Shown here: positions 50,419 to 59,386 of the stretch, piece after piece
Layout: each line of letters starts with the position of its first letter
Numbering within the stretch: position 1 is the first letter of the stretch
The notes under the pieces: model-generated
Databases searched by the model: none
What the model was told of the DNA's origin: nothing
The model's input: only the letters and a program-made list of their open reading frames with translations
NCBI RefSeq assembly: GCF_040686855.1
Contig: NZ_JBFBOG010000001.1
Location: forward strand, 1,178,001 to 1,242,000
DNA length: 64,000 nt
Direction of reading: 5' to 3'
From: Leifsonia sp040686855
Lineage (GTDB): Bacteria; Actinomycetota; Actinomycetes; Actinomycetales; Microbacteriaceae
Translations under genes and position numbers: made by a program

Positions 50419-51498
50419 GTGCCCGAACTGCCCGCTATCCGGTTGACGCAGCTGACCAAGCTCTTCGGCTCGGTCTCGGCCGTGGACCACCTGGATCTGG
50501 AGATCGCCGCGGGCGAGTTCTTCTCGATGCTGGGCCCGTCCGGGTCCGGCAAGACGACGGTGCTCCGCTGCATCGCAGGATTCGAGCAGCCGACCTCGGG
50601 CACGATCGAGCTGTTCGGGCAGGATGTGACGGACAAGCCCGCCGCCTCCCGCCCGGTGAACACCGTCTTCCAGGACTACGCGCTGTTCCCGCACATGAAC
50701 GTCCTCGACAACGTCGCCTACGGGCTGCGCGTGCGGGGCGTCGCCCGGGCCGAGCGGCGGCGGCGCGCGATGGATGCGCTCGCCTCCGTCCGCCTCGAGG
50801 GCTTCGCCACCCGCAAGCCCTCCCAGCTCTCGGGCGGCCAGCGGCAGCGGGTGGCCCTCGCGCGGGCGACGGTGGTGCAGCCCAAGGCGCTGCTGCTCGA
50901 CGAGCCGCTCGGCGCCCTCGACCTCAAGCTGCGGCAGCAGATGCAGGTCGAGCTCAAGCAGCTGCAGCACGAGCTCGGCATCGCGTTCGTCTTCGTCACT
51001 CACGATCAGGATGAGGCGCTGACCCTGTCCGACCGCATCGCCGTGTTCAACAACGGACGGATCGAGCAGCTGGGAACACCGCGTGAGCTCTACGAGCACC
51101 CGGTCTCCCGCTTCGTCGCGGACTTCGTCGGCACCTCGAACCTGTTCGACCGGGAGCACGCGCAGTCGGTGCTGCGCCGGGACGGGGAGTTCTCGATCCG
51201 GCCCGAGAAGCTGACGCTGAGCACTGTCCCCGACTCCTCGGGCTCCCCCACGGCCAGCGGCACGCTCGTCGAGTCGGTCTACGCGGGCAACAGCATCCGC
51301 CGCGTCGTCGATCTGGATGCCGGACCGCGCATCTCGGTGCTGGAGCACAACGACCGCACGCACCGCGATGAGCTCGACCGCGGCACCCGGGTGCACGTGT
51401 CGTGGAACGACGACGACCTCCGGGAGCTGGCCGGCGCCGAACCCGGCACCGCACACGTACCTCGCAGCAGAGGTGAAAAAGAGAGGCAGGAATCATGA
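50419..51498 (+). CDS. ABC transporter ATP-binding protein (polyamine type)
   Basis: A 359-residue ATPase of the PotA/spermidine-putrescine importer type. Walker A GPSGSGKTT (about 38-46), Q-loop NTVFQDYALFPHMNV, signature LSGGQRQRVALARA, Walker B LLLDEPLGALD, H-loop VFVTHDQDEAL, and a C-terminal TOBE-like regulatory domain with FSIRPEKL. It drives uptake from the cytoplasmic side. GTG start with GAAGGAG 7 nt upstream. First gene of a four-gene operon; its end overlaps the next gene by ATGA. Confidence 0.93.
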   Translation: MPELPAIRLTQLTKLFGSVSAVDHLDLEIAAGEFFSMLGPSGSGKTTVLRCIAGFEQPTSGTIELFGQDVTDKPAASRPVNTVFQDYALFPHMNVLDNVAYGLRVRGVARAERRRRAMDALASVRLEGFATRKPSQLSGGQRQRVALARATVVQPKALLLDEPLGALDLKLRQQMQVELKQLQHELGIAFVFVTHDQDEALTLSDRIAVFNNGRIEQLGTPRELYEHPVSRFVADFVGTSNLFDREHAQSVLRRDGEFSIRPEKLTLSTVPDSSGSPTASGTLVESVYAGNSIRRVVDLDAGPRISVLEHNDRTHRDELDRGTRVHVSWNDDDLRELAGAEPGTAHVPRSRGEKERQES

Positions 51499-52703
51499 TC
51501 CGTGCAACACAGCGCGTCCTGCGCCCGGCTGCCGCGCTGGCGGCCGCATCCGCGGCCCTCCTGGTGCTGGCCGCGTGCTCCAGCGGCGGCTCGAGTGGAG
51601 GCGGTACCGCGTCCGTACCGAACGTCCCGATGGCGAAGAAGCTCGGCGCCAACGAGGGACAGCTGAACATCATCGTCTGGGCGGGTTACGCCGAGGATGG
51701 CAGCAACGACCCGAGCGTCGACTGGGTCACGCCGTTCGAGAAGCAGACGGGCTGCCAGGTCAACGCCAAGGTCGCCGGCACCTCCGACGAGATGGTGCAG
51801 CTGATGCGCACCGGCGGCTACGACGGCGTCTCGGCCTCCGGCGACGCCACGCTCCGCCTCGTCTACGGCGGCCAGGTCGCCCCGGTGAACACCAAGCTGG
51901 TGCCGAACTACGCGACGATCTCGGACTTCCTCAAGAAGAAGGCCTGGAACTCGGTCGACGGGCAGATGTACGGCATCCCGCACGGCTGGGGAGCGAACGT
52001 GCTGATGTACAACAAGGCCACCGTCACCCCCGCGCCGGACTCGTGGTCGGCCGTGTTCGATGACGCGTCGAAGTACGCCGGCAAGGTCACCGCGTACGAC
52101 TCCCCGATCTACATCGCCGACGCCGCCCTCTACCTGATGGAGCACGACAAGTCGCTTGGGATCAAGGACCCGTACTCGCTCACCGAGAAGCAGCTGGATG
52201 CCGCCGTCGACCTGCTGAAGAAGCAGAAGGCGAACATCGGGGAGTACTGGTCCGACTACACCAAGTCCGTACAGTCGTTCGAGTCGGGTAGCAGCGAGGT
52301 CGGCACGTCGTGGCAGGTCATCGCCAACCTCATCCAGAGCGACGGCAAGGTGCAGGTCGGCACCACCGTGCCCAAGGAGGGGTCGACCGGGTGGTCGGAC
52401 ACGTGGATGATCTCGTCCAAGGCGAAGCACCCGAACTGCATGTACCAGTGGATGAACTGGATCACGTCCCCGAAGACGAACGCGCAGGTCGCCGAGTGGT
52501 TCGGCGAGGCTCCCGCCCAGACCAAGGCCTGCGAGGAGACCACCGACCCGAACTTCTGCACCACCTACCACGCGACCGACGCCGACTACGCGTCCAAGAT
52601 CCACTACTGGACCACGCCGCAGAAGAAGTGCGTGGACGGCAGCGGGACGAACTGCACCGCCTACAGCGAGTGGGTCAACAAGTGGCAGGAGATCAAGGGA
52701 TGA
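51495..52703 (+). CDS. Lipoprotein solute-binding protein (PotD/PotF-like)
   Basis: A 402-residue substrate-binding lipoprotein: lipobox LLVLAAC with C28, then a Ser/Gly linker. LNIIVWAGYAEDGSNDPSVD, WVTPFEKQTGCQVNAKVAGT and YDGVSASGDATLRLVYGGQV match the periplasmic-binding-protein II fold of polyamine receptors. Further typical pieces are GIPHGWGANVLMYN and WQVIANLIQSDGKV. The ligand could be spermidine, putrescine or a related amine. ATGA overlaps link it to both the ATPase and the permease genes. Confidence 0.92.
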   Translation: MIRATQRVLRPAAALAAASAALLVLAACSSGGSSGGGTASVPNVPMAKKLGANEGQLNIIVWAGYAEDGSNDPSVDWVTPFEKQTGCQVNAKVAGTSDEMVQLMRTGGYDGVSASGDATLRLVYGGQVAPVNTKLVPNYATISDFLKKKAWNSVDGQMYGIPHGWGANVLMYNKATVTPAPDSWSAVFDDASKYAGKVTAYDSPIYIADAALYLMEHDKSLGIKDPYSLTEKQLDAAVDLLKKQKANIGEYWSDYTKSVQSFESGSSEVGTSWQVIANLIQSDGKVQVGTTVPKEGSTGWSDTWMISSKAKHPNCMYQWMNWITSPKTNAQVAEWFGEAPAQTKACEETTDPNFCTTYHATDADYASKIHYWTTPQKKCVDGSGTNCTAYSEWVNKWQEIKG

Positions 52704-53518
52704 GGGCTCGCCTGGGCCTCGTGCTCGGGCCGCCGCTCCTCTGGCTCGTCGTCATCTACCTCGGCTCGATCGCCGTCCTGCTGGTCTCCTCCTTCTGGAC
52801 GGTGGACGGGTTCACGGGTGCCGTGGTCCCGGCGTTCACGCTGGAGAACTACGCGACGCTCTTCACGGATCCCCTCTACGGCACCGTCGCGCTTCGGACG
52901 CTCCTGGTGTCGCTCGGGGTGACGCTGATCGACGCCGTGGTCGCCTTCCCGATCGCGCTGTACATCGCGAAGGTGGCCAAGCCGAGCCGGCGGGCGCTCT
53001 ACCTGGTGGCGGTCACGACTCCCCTGTGGGCGAGCTACCTCGTGAAGGCCTACGCCTGGCGCATCCTCGTGGAGCCCGGCGGGCCCATCGCGGTGGCGAC
53101 CGGCGGGTACACCCCGGGCTTCGGGCTTCCGGCGACGATCATGACGCTGGCCTACCTGTGGCTGCCGTACATGATCATCCCCGTCTACGCCGGTTTCGAC
53201 CGGGTGCCGGACTCGCTGTTCGAGGCGAGCTACGACCTGGGCGCGTCCACCTGGCGGACGATCCGGACGGTCGCGTTCCCGCTGGTGTTCCCGGCGATCG
53301 TGGCCGGCTCGATCTTCACCTTCGCGCTGAGCTTCGGCGACTACATCGCGGTGGGGATCGTGGGCGGTAAGACGCAGCTGCTCGCCAACCTGATCTACGG
53401 GCAGCTCGTCACCGCGAACAACCAGCCGCTGGCCGCGGCGCTGTCCGTCATCCCGCTCGTCGCGGTCGTGCTGTACCTGCTCGCGGTCCGCCGCACCGGC
53501 GCATTGGAGAACGTGTGA
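52700..53518 (+). CDS. ABC permease, PotB type
   Basis: A 272-residue permease with six helices. The EAA loop that docks on the ATPase reads FEASYDLGASTWRTIRTVAF. The N-terminal SSFWTVDGFTGAVVPAFTLE loop is typical for PotB-like subunits. Starts at ATG 52700 (ATGA overlap) and its stop overlaps the next gene's GTG. Confidence 0.93.
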   Translation: MRARLGLVLGPPLLWLVVIYLGSIAVLLVSSFWTVDGFTGAVVPAFTLENYATLFTDPLYGTVALRTLLVSLGVTLIDAVVAFPIALYIAKVAKPSRRALYLVAVTTPLWASYLVKAYAWRILVEPGGPIAVATGGYTPGFGLPATIMTLAYLWLPYMIIPVYAGFDRVPDSLFEASYDLGASTWRTIRTVAFPLVFPAIVAGSIFTFALSFGDYIAVGIVGGKTQLLANLIYGQLVTANNQPLAAALSVIPLVAVVLYLLAVRRTGALENV

Positions 53519-54330
53519 AGCTCTTGTCGACGCCGGCCCGGATCATCACCGGGGTCTGCATGCTGCTCGGCCTCGTGATCCTGTACGTGCCGCTGCTGCT
53601 GATCGTGCTCAACTCGTTCAACAGCTCCCGGACGTTCTCGTTCCCCCCTCCCGGCTTCACGCTGCAGTGGTGGGAGGACGCGTTCCACTCGCGCGGCGCG
53701 GCGGATGCGCTGGCCACGTCGGTGCTCTGCGGCCTGTGCGCGGCGGGCATCGCCCTGGTGCTCGGGACGATGGCCGCGTTCGCGGTGCAGCGCTTCCGGT
53801 TCTTCGGGCGGCAGAGCATCAACTTTCTGGTGGTCCTGCCCATCACGCTGCCCGGCATCGTGACGGGAATCGCGCTCGCGTCGACGTTCACCACGGTCCT
53901 CGGGCCGCTCGGCGTGACCCTGGGGATCGCCACGGTCATCATCGGCCACGCCACCTTCTGCATCGTGATCGTCTACAACAACGTGCAGGCGCGGCTGCGT
54001 CGGATGGGCAGCTCGCTCGAGGAGGCGTCCGCCGACCTCGGGGCGCGCGGCTGGCAGACGTTCCTCTGGGTGACGCTGCCACAGGTGCGCGGCGCCCTCG
54101 CGGCCGGCGTACTGCTCGCCTTCGCACTGAGCTTCGACGAGATCGTGGTGACGACCTTCACGGCGGGACCTGCGGTTCAGACGCTCCCGATCTGGATCTT
54201 CCAGAACCTCTTCCGGCCGAATCAGGCGCCCGTGGTGAATGTGGTCGCGGCCGTGCTGACGATCCTCGCGATCATCCCGGTGTGGCTGTCGCAGCGGCTG
54301 GCGGGGGACTCGGTCACGAGCCGGGTGTGA
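53515..54330 (+). CDS. ABC permease, PotC type
   Basis: A 271-residue permease with six helices. NSFNSSRTFSFPPPGFTLQW is the PotC-like N-terminal loop and EEASADLGARGWQTFLWVTL the EAA loop. With the ATPase, receptor and PotB-like subunit it completes a polyamine importer. GTG start overlaps the previous stop; its last 17 bp overlap the convergent VOC gene. Confidence 0.93.
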   Translation: MKLLSTPARIITGVCMLLGLVILYVPLLLIVLNSFNSSRTFSFPPPGFTLQWWEDAFHSRGAADALATSVLCGLCAAGIALVLGTMAAFAVQRFRFFGRQSINFLVVLPITLPGIVTGIALASTFTTVLGPLGVTLGIATVIIGHATFCIVIVYNNVQARLRRMGSSLEEASADLGARGWQTFLWVTLPQVRGALAAGVLLAFALSFDEIVVTTFTAGPAVQTLPIWIFQNLFRPNQAPVVNVVAAVLTILAIIPVWLSQRLAGDSVTSRV

Positions 54331-54700
54331 TCGGCGCGGGACGCGCGAACAGGTTCACCACGTTGCCGTCCGGGTCGCGCACGAGCGCGGAGCGGTTGCC
54401 CCAGGGCATCGTGGTCGGCGGCAGCACGACGTCCGACTCGTCGACGCCCAGCCGCTCGAACTCGGCGTCGACGTCGCCGACCTCGAACTCGATAATGACC
54501 GAACGGTTCGTCGAGGGGCCGACGGCGTCGCCAAGCATGGCGACGGTCGCGGTGCTCGCGATGGCGAGGGTCGCACCCTCACCCGCGAACTGGGCGAACA
54601 CCGGCGCCGGCCTCTCTGCGGCCCGACCGGTGACGCGCTCGTAGAACGCGGCGAGGCGGTCGACGTCTTGGGTGACGATGCGGATGGATGCGAACGACAT
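54314..54700 (-). CDS. VOC (glyoxalase/bleomycin-resistance fold) protein
   Basis: A 128-residue protein of the vicinal-oxygen-chelate fold with two beta-alpha-beta-beta-beta modules: IRIVTQDVDRLAAFYERVTG at the start and VIIEFEVGDVDAEFERLGVD in the second. ALVRDPDGNVVNLFARP is the usual final strand. Only some metal ligands are visible, so the activity is unknown. The 3' end overlaps the PotC-like gene by 17 bp on the opposite strand. Confidence 0.85.
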   Translation of the reverse strand: MSFASIRIVTQDVDRLAAFYERVTGRAAERPAPVFAQFAGEGATLAIASTATVAMLGDAVGPSTNRSVIIEFEVGDVDAEFERLGVDESDVVLPPTTMPWGNRSALVRDPDGNVVNLFARPAPITPGS

Positions 54701-54794
54701 GACGATCTCCTGACTGAGGGTGCGCCGACGTTCGGCGACCTCAGCAGCCTGCCGGGGTAACGCGACACCGTCCTGTCGGTGTTTCGGCGGATCG

Positions 54795-55499
54795 TCAGCG
54801 CAGCTCGTCGACGACCGGGCGCAGGGTGCCGAACGGGATATCCAGGTCCTCGCGGCGGAGCACGCGTCGCGGCGGCCGCTCGTCCGTCAGTTCGAGGGAG
54901 ACGATGCGGTCGCCGCGGAACGCGCGGACGCCGTCGCGCAGGCGGCACCAGCCGATGAGGTACCAGGTGTCGCCCTTCACGATCGAGCCGAGCGGTTCGA
55001 CGTCGCGTGTGCTCGCGTCGCCTGCGCGGTCGCGGTAGGCGAGCCGGATGACGCGGTCCGAGCGGAGGGACGCGGCCAGCCCCGGGACGACCGGCGGCCG
55101 CTCCTCGTCGGGCTCGAGCAGGTGGACGCGGGAGGCCGCGACGGTCGCGCGCCGCGCCTCCTCGTCGGGCATGACGGCCAGGATCTTCCGCATGGCGGTC
55201 GTCGCGGCCGACTCGAACGGGCCGCGCCGCAGGCGCCCCAGGCCGATCAGCAGCGCCAGGGCCTCGTCGGCGGTGAAGCTCGCGGGAGGCAGCGTGGCCG
55301 AGGCGTCGAGGGTGTACCCGCCGGTGCGGCCGTTCTCCGCCCAGATCGGCACGCCCGCCTCCTGCAGGGCCGTGAGGTCGCGCTCGATGGTCCGGGTGGA
55401 CACGGCGAACCGTTCGGCGAGCCAGCGCGCGCTGCGGGGCCGGGGCGCGACGCCGCGCAGCTCCTCGACGAGGGCGTACAGGCGATCCGTCCGGTTCAC
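54795..55499 (-). CDS. WYL-domain transcriptional regulator (YafY-like)
   Basis: A 234-residue regulator: N-terminal helix-turn-helix (SARWLAERFAVSTRTIERDL then TALQEAGVPIWAENGRTGGY) and a C-terminal WYL domain (TWYLIGWCRLRDGVRAFRGD), which senses small ligands. It may regulate the VOC gene downstream. GTG start at 55499; longer readings have no ribosome binding site. Confidence 0.88.
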   Translation of the reverse strand: MNRTDRLYALVEELRGVAPRPRSARWLAERFAVSTRTIERDLTALQEAGVPIWAENGRTGGYTLDASATLPPASFTADEALALLIGLGRLRRGPFESAATTAMRKILAVMPDEEARRATVAASRVHLLEPDEERPPVVPGLAASLRSDRVIRLAYRDRAGDASTRDVEPLGSIVKGDTWYLIGWCRLRDGVRAFRGDRIVSLELTDERPPRRVLRREDLDIPFGTLRPVVDELR

Positions 55500-55530
55500 G
55501 TCTCCATCATGTCCACGACCGCCGACGCCG

Positions 55531-56550
55531 TCACGCCGCCGACCGCTCCGGAATCGCGCGGCGGCGCAGTGCCGCATCCACGATCGGGGGCGTGTTGTAC
55601 TCCTGGTCCATCCGGCCGACGCCGGTTCCGGGCGGGACGATCTCGTCGATGCGGTCGAGGAGGTCGTCGGTGAGCTCGACGTCGGCGGCGGCGAGGAGGT
55701 CGTCCAGCTGCTCCGGGGTGCGCGGGCCGATCAGTGCGGCGGTCACGCCGGGGTGCGCGATCACGAAGGCGAGCGCGAGGTGCGTGAGCGGGATGCCGGC
55801 CTCCTCGGCGAGCGGGATGAACCGCTCCACAGCGTCGATGCGGCGCTCGTCGCGCAGGGCGGCGAACAGCTGCGTGCGGCGGAGGTCGCTCTCCTGGCCG
55901 CGGCGGACACGGCCCGTCAGCATCCCGCTCGCCAGCGGGCTCCAGATCACGGTGCCCATGCCGTACTTCTGCGCCATCGGCAGCACCTCGCGCTCGATGC
56001 CGCGGTCGAGGAGCGAGTAGTGCGGCTGCTCGACGCGGAACCGCTCCAATCCGCGACGCTCGGCGACCCACTGCGCCTCCACGATCTCCGAGGCGGGCAT
56101 GTCGGACGACCCGATCGCGCGGACCTTCCCGCTGCGCACGAGGTCCGTCAGGGCCGACAGAGTCTCCTCGATGTCGGTCGCGGGGTCGGGGCGGTGCATC
56201 TGGTACAGGTCGAGGTGGTCGGTCTGCAGGCGGCGCAGCGAGTTCTCGACGGCGGTCATGATCCAGCGGCGCGACCCGCCGCGGTGGTTCGGGTCCTCTC
56301 CGATGGGACGCGCGAACTTCGACGCCAGGACGACGTCGTCGCGCCGTCCCTTGAGGGCGCGGCCCACCATCTCCTCGGAGTCGCCGTAGGCGTCGGCGGT
56401 GTCGACCAGGTTGATGCCGGCGTCGAGGGCGCGGCCCATCATCCTGTCGACCTCGTCCTGGTCGCTGTTGCCGAACGAGCTGAACATCATCGCGCCGAGC
56501 GCGAAGGGCGAGACGTGGATGCCGGTGCGGCCGAGCGGGCGGTACTTCAT
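55531..56550 (-). CDS. Aldo/keto reductase
   Basis: A 339-residue TIM-barrel oxidoreductase. MKYRPLGRTGIHVSPFALGA begins the protein; NLVDTADAYGDSEEMVGRAL carries the catalytic D and Y, LASKF the lysine, and DLYQMHRPDP the histidine, so the tetrad is complete. Reduces aldehydes or ketones with NADPH. ATG at 56550 with GGAG 6 nt upstream. Divergent from a TetR gene; the gap holds a TetR-type palindrome, so it is probably the repressed target. Confidence 0.93.
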   Translation of the reverse strand: MKYRPLGRTGIHVSPFALGAMMFSSFGNSDQDEVDRMMGRALDAGINLVDTADAYGDSEEMVGRALKGRRDDVVLASKFARPIGEDPNHRGGSRRWIMTAVENSLRRLQTDHLDLYQMHRPDPATDIEETLSALTDLVRSGKVRAIGSSDMPASEIVEAQWVAERRGLERFRVEQPHYSLLDRGIEREVLPMAQKYGMGTVIWSPLASGMLTGRVRRGQESDLRRTQLFAALRDERRIDAVERFIPLAEEAGIPLTHLALAFVIAHPGVTAALIGPRTPEQLDDLLAAADVELTDDLLDRIDEIVPPGTGVGRMDQEYNTPPIVDAALRRRAIPERSAA

Positions 56551-56599
56551 GTCGTTCTCCATTCGGTGCTCACGCTTCGGACACGGTAGGCTCGACTAA

Positions 56600-56639
56600 G
56601 CGGAACACTCGTCCGCAACTATACGGAACATTGTTCCGT
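56600..56639. promoter_or_regulatory. TetR operator pair between aldo/keto reductase and tetR
   Basis: 56623-56639 is a perfect palindrome, ACGGAACA-T-TGTTCCGT. A weaker copy of the same half-site is found at 56600-56616 (GCGGAACA ... TCCGC), 23 bp away. Both are in the 120-bp divergent promoter region. Confidence 0.65.
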
Positions 56640-56670
56640 TTGTCACGGACTTCGCTGTGGGAGGAAAGAC

Positions 56671-57258
56671 ATGAGCGCCGAACAGGCCACCTCCGCCCCC
56701 CGGCGCAAGCGGGCGGACGCCCAGCGCAACACCGAAGCAGTCCTCGAGGCCGCGAAATCGGCGTTCGCCGAGCTCGGCGTCGACGCCCCCATGCGCGAGA
56801 TCGGCGCCCGCGCCGGCGTGGGGGTCGGAACGATCTACCGTAACTACCCCCAGCGTTCGGACCTCATCATCGCGGTCTTCCGCCGAGAGCTGGATGCCAC
56901 GGCCGCCGAGGCGGAACGACTCGGCACCGAGTACCCGCCGGCGGAGGCGCTGCGCCGTTGGGCCGAGAGCCTGGGACGCTTCGTGGCGACCAAGCGCGGC
57001 TTCGCCAGCGCGCTGCACTCCGGCGACCCGGCCTACGCGCCGTTGCCCGGGCAGTTCCTCGGCGTGCTCGCCCCGAAAGTGCAGCGGATCCTCGACGCAG
57101 GCGCCGCGGACGGCTCCATCCGTCCCGACGTCAAGGCCGAAGACCTCATCCACGCCTTGAGCCGCCTCGCCGACGACCACGCCGGCGAGGCCGACGGCCG
57201 GGCAGGCCGGATGATCGGGATCCTGCTGGACGGGCTGATCACGCCGTCCGCTCGCTGA
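56671..57258 (+). CDS. TetR-family regulator
   Basis: A 195-residue repressor with the TetR HTH at residues 17-62 (AVLEAAKSAFAELGVDAPMR, EIGARAGVGVGTIYRNYPQR) and a helical ligand-binding C-terminus of the SbtR/TetR_C_33 kind. It probably controls itself and the divergent aldo/keto reductase through the palindromes at 56600-56639. GTGGGAGG precedes the ATG by 8 nt. The last 20 bp overlap the convergent membrane protein gene. Confidence 0.92.
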   Translation: MSAEQATSAPRRKRADAQRNTEAVLEAAKSAFAELGVDAPMREIGARAGVGVGTIYRNYPQRSDLIIAVFRRELDATAAEAERLGTEYPPAEALRRWAESLGRFVATKRGFASALHSGDPAYAPLPGQFLGVLAPKVQRILDAGAADGSIRPDVKAEDLIHALSRLADDHAGEADGRAGRMIGILLDGLITPSAR

Positions 57259-57553
57259 GCCCGTCCCTCACGGCGCCGACGACGCCCGCCACGAGGATCA
57301 GCACCCCGACACCGACCACCGTGAAGCCCATCCACAGACCCGAGTAGTCCGCCACGATCGCGTGCTGCGTGTACTGCGCATACACGTGGACCGGCAGGGT
57401 TGGCATGGGCTGCGGGCGTTGGGCGTACTGCTCGGCCGCGGTATTCGCAGCCTGGATCCACGCGACGCCCGCGATGACCGCCAGCGAGCCGAGCACGACC
57501 AGCCACGCAAGGTACGGTCGTCGACGTCGGTCCGCATCCCCAGGCTCACGCAT
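57239..57553 (-). CDS. Small two-helix membrane protein
   Basis: A 104-residue protein with two helices (YLAWLVVLGSLAVIAGVAWI and MGFTVVGVGVLILVAGVVGA) joined by an external loop rich in Pro/Gln/Tyr. No family recognised. TAGGGT (57560-57565, minus strand) 6 nt before the ATG makes a leaderless message likely; this -10 also contains the TAG stop of the upstream monooxygenase gene. Confidence 0.7.
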   Translation of the reverse strand: MREPGDADRRRRPYLAWLVVLGSLAVIAGVAWIQAANTAAEQYAQRPQPMPTLPVHVYAQYTQHAIVADYSGLWMGFTVVGVGVLILVAGVVGAVRDGLSERTA

Positions 57554-57562
57554 GGGGAGACC

Positions 57563-58798
57563 CTAGCGGGCGCGGTCCTCTCGCCGCCAGAGTCCCGCGT
57601 CGACGTGCTCACGGCCCAGGCCCAGGCCGATGAACCGCGCGGCGAGCGGCCGGATGAGCGGCGACAGCACCCGCAGCATCCGCAGCGCCCAGCGCGGAGC
57701 GATCCGGTGCCCTCGCCGCTGCTTCGCGATCGCGTTCTGGCCGATCCGTTGCAGCCGCTGCATCGTCGCGACGGGCTTCTCGCGCCGCTTCTGCACCGCG
57801 GCCAGCGTCTCGGACGGCGCGAAGCCGAAGCGCAGGTCGCCGCTGACCGCGTTGGCGAGGGCGACGGCATCCTGGATCGCGTAGTTCACGCCGACGCCGA
57901 ACATCGGCGACATGGCGTGCGCCGCATCCCCGATCGCGATGAAGCCCGGACGCCACCAGCGCGGGAGGCGGTTGATGTGCACCGACAGCAGCTTGACCTG
58001 GTCCCAGTCGGTGAGAGTGCCCACGACCGGCCGCAGGAGCGGCGCGGCGCCGACGATCCGCGCGCGCAGGTCGGCGAGCCCTGCCGAGCGCAGTTCGTCG
58101 TACCCGCCCTTCCGGATCACCATGCCCGACTGGTAGTTCGTCCCGCGGTCGATGGTCAGCACCATGCCCTCGGACGAGAGGTAGGCCAGGGTCGGCGGGG
58201 GCGGGTCGGCCGGCGTCGGCAGGTCGAACCAGAGCACGTCGATCGGCGACCCGGATTCGTCCGGCACGAAGCCCGCGGCATCCCGCAGCACCGAGCTGCG
58301 TCCGTCGGCGGCGACGGTCAGCGTCGCCCGGAACGCGAGCTCGCCCTCGGGCCCGGTCGCCCGCAGGCCGCGGACCGCACCTCCTTCGACGATCAGGCCG
58401 ATCGCCTCGGTGCTCATGCGCAGGTCGAAACCCGGGAACGCCGCGGCCTCGTCGGCGAGGAAGTTCAAGAAGTCCCACTGGGGCGCGAGAACGAGGAAGT
58501 CGTTCGGCTTCGGCAGCGTGCGGAAATCCACCAGGGTCAGGCGCTGCCCGTCGACGACCGCATCCAGGCTCGGGATGCGGTTGACCGGCAGCCGTAGGAA
58601 GCGCTCACGCAGCCCCAGTTCGCCGAGAAGGCCGATGGTGGCCGGATGGATGGTGTCGCCACGGAAGTCGCGGAAGAAGTCGGCATGCTTCTCGAGCACG
58701 GTCACGCGCAGACCGGTGCGGGCCAGCAGGTATCCCAGCACCATCCCCGCCGGGCCGCCACCCGCGATGACGCAGTCGCGTTCGATCGTCGTGGTCAC
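57563..58798 (-). CDS. FAD-dependent monooxygenase (UbiH/PHBH-like)
   Basis: A 411-residue flavoprotein hydroxylase. The dinucleotide loop CVIAGGGPAGMVLGYLLART is at the N-terminus, the GDTIHPATIGLL region follows, VAADGRSSVLRDAAG is the DG motif, and FIAIGDAAHAMSPMFGVGVN is the GD motif. Homologues hydroxylate aromatic compounds. Start: GTG at 58798, with GGAGG 5 nt upstream; GTG at 58804 is possible. Divergent from the MOSC gene. Confidence 0.9.
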   Translation of the reverse strand: MTTTIERDCVIAGGGPAGMVLGYLLARTGLRVTVLEKHADFFRDFRGDTIHPATIGLLGELGLRERFLRLPVNRIPSLDAVVDGQRLTLVDFRTLPKPNDFLVLAPQWDFLNFLADEAAAFPGFDLRMSTEAIGLIVEGGAVRGLRATGPEGELAFRATLTVAADGRSSVLRDAAGFVPDESGSPIDVLWFDLPTPADPPPPTLAYLSSEGMVLTIDRGTNYQSGMVIRKGGYDELRSAGLADLRARIVGAAPLLRPVVGTLTDWDQVKLLSVHINRLPRWWRPGFIAIGDAAHAMSPMFGVGVNYAIQDAVALANAVSGDLRFGFAPSETLAAVQKRREKPVATMQRLQRIGQNAIAKQRRGHRIAPRWALRMLRVLSPLIRPLAARFIGLGLGREHVDAGLWRREDRAR

Positions 58799-58834
58799 AT
58801 CCACCTCCGCAGGCCTTATGACCAGAATGGTGCC

Positions 58835-59371
58835 ATGACGAGCGCGCGTGTGACCGGGGTCAGCCGAGACGGGGAGCACCGGTTCTCCAAGAGCGCGGAG
58901 GACGAGATCACGCTCGTCGCCGGGCTCGGGGTGGAGGGGGACGCGCATTTCGGCGAGACCGTCCAGCACCTGTCCCGCGTTCGGCGGGACCCGACGCAGC
59001 CGAACCTGCGGCAGGTCCACCTCATCCACTCGGAGCTGTTCGACGAGGTGACGGCCGATGTGCAGCCGGGGCAGCTCGGCGAGAACGTCACCACCGCGGG
59101 TCTCGCCCTCCTCGACCTGCCGCGCGGCACGCGGTTGCGTCTCGGCGCGGACGCGGTCATCGAGCTGACCGGACTGCGGAATCCGTGCGTGCAGATCGAC
59201 CGCTTCCGGCCGGGGCTGCTGAAGGAGGTCGTCGGCACCGACGCCGCCGGGGAGGTCGTCCGGAAGGCCGGGGTCATGGCCGTGGTTCTGGCCGGCGGGG
59301 TCGTGAAGCCGGGCGATGCGATCGAGGTGACGCTCCCGGAGGAGCCGTTCGAGGCACTGGCGCCGGTCTGA
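58835..59371 (+). CDS. MOSC-domain protein
   Basis: A 178-residue molybdenum-cofactor-sulfurase C-terminal-type protein (YiiM-like). Landmarks are VEGDAHFGETVQH, NLRQVHLIHSELFDEV, PGQLGENVTTAGLAL and TGLRNPCVQIDRF, with the conserved cysteine C126 thought to hold a sulfur or metal-cofactor ligand. CAGAAT 6 nt before the ATG may be its -10. Function beyond cofactor-linked chemistry is unknown. Confidence 0.9.
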   Translation: MTSARVTGVSRDGEHRFSKSAEDEITLVAGLGVEGDAHFGETVQHLSRVRRDPTQPNLRQVHLIHSELFDEVTADVQPGQLGENVTTAGLALLDLPRGTRLRLGADAVIELTGLRNPCVQIDRFRPGLLKEVVGTDAAGEVVRKAGVMAVVLAGGVVKPGDAIEVTLPEEPFEALAPV

Positions 59372-59386
59372 CCTCCTGGGCTCGGG

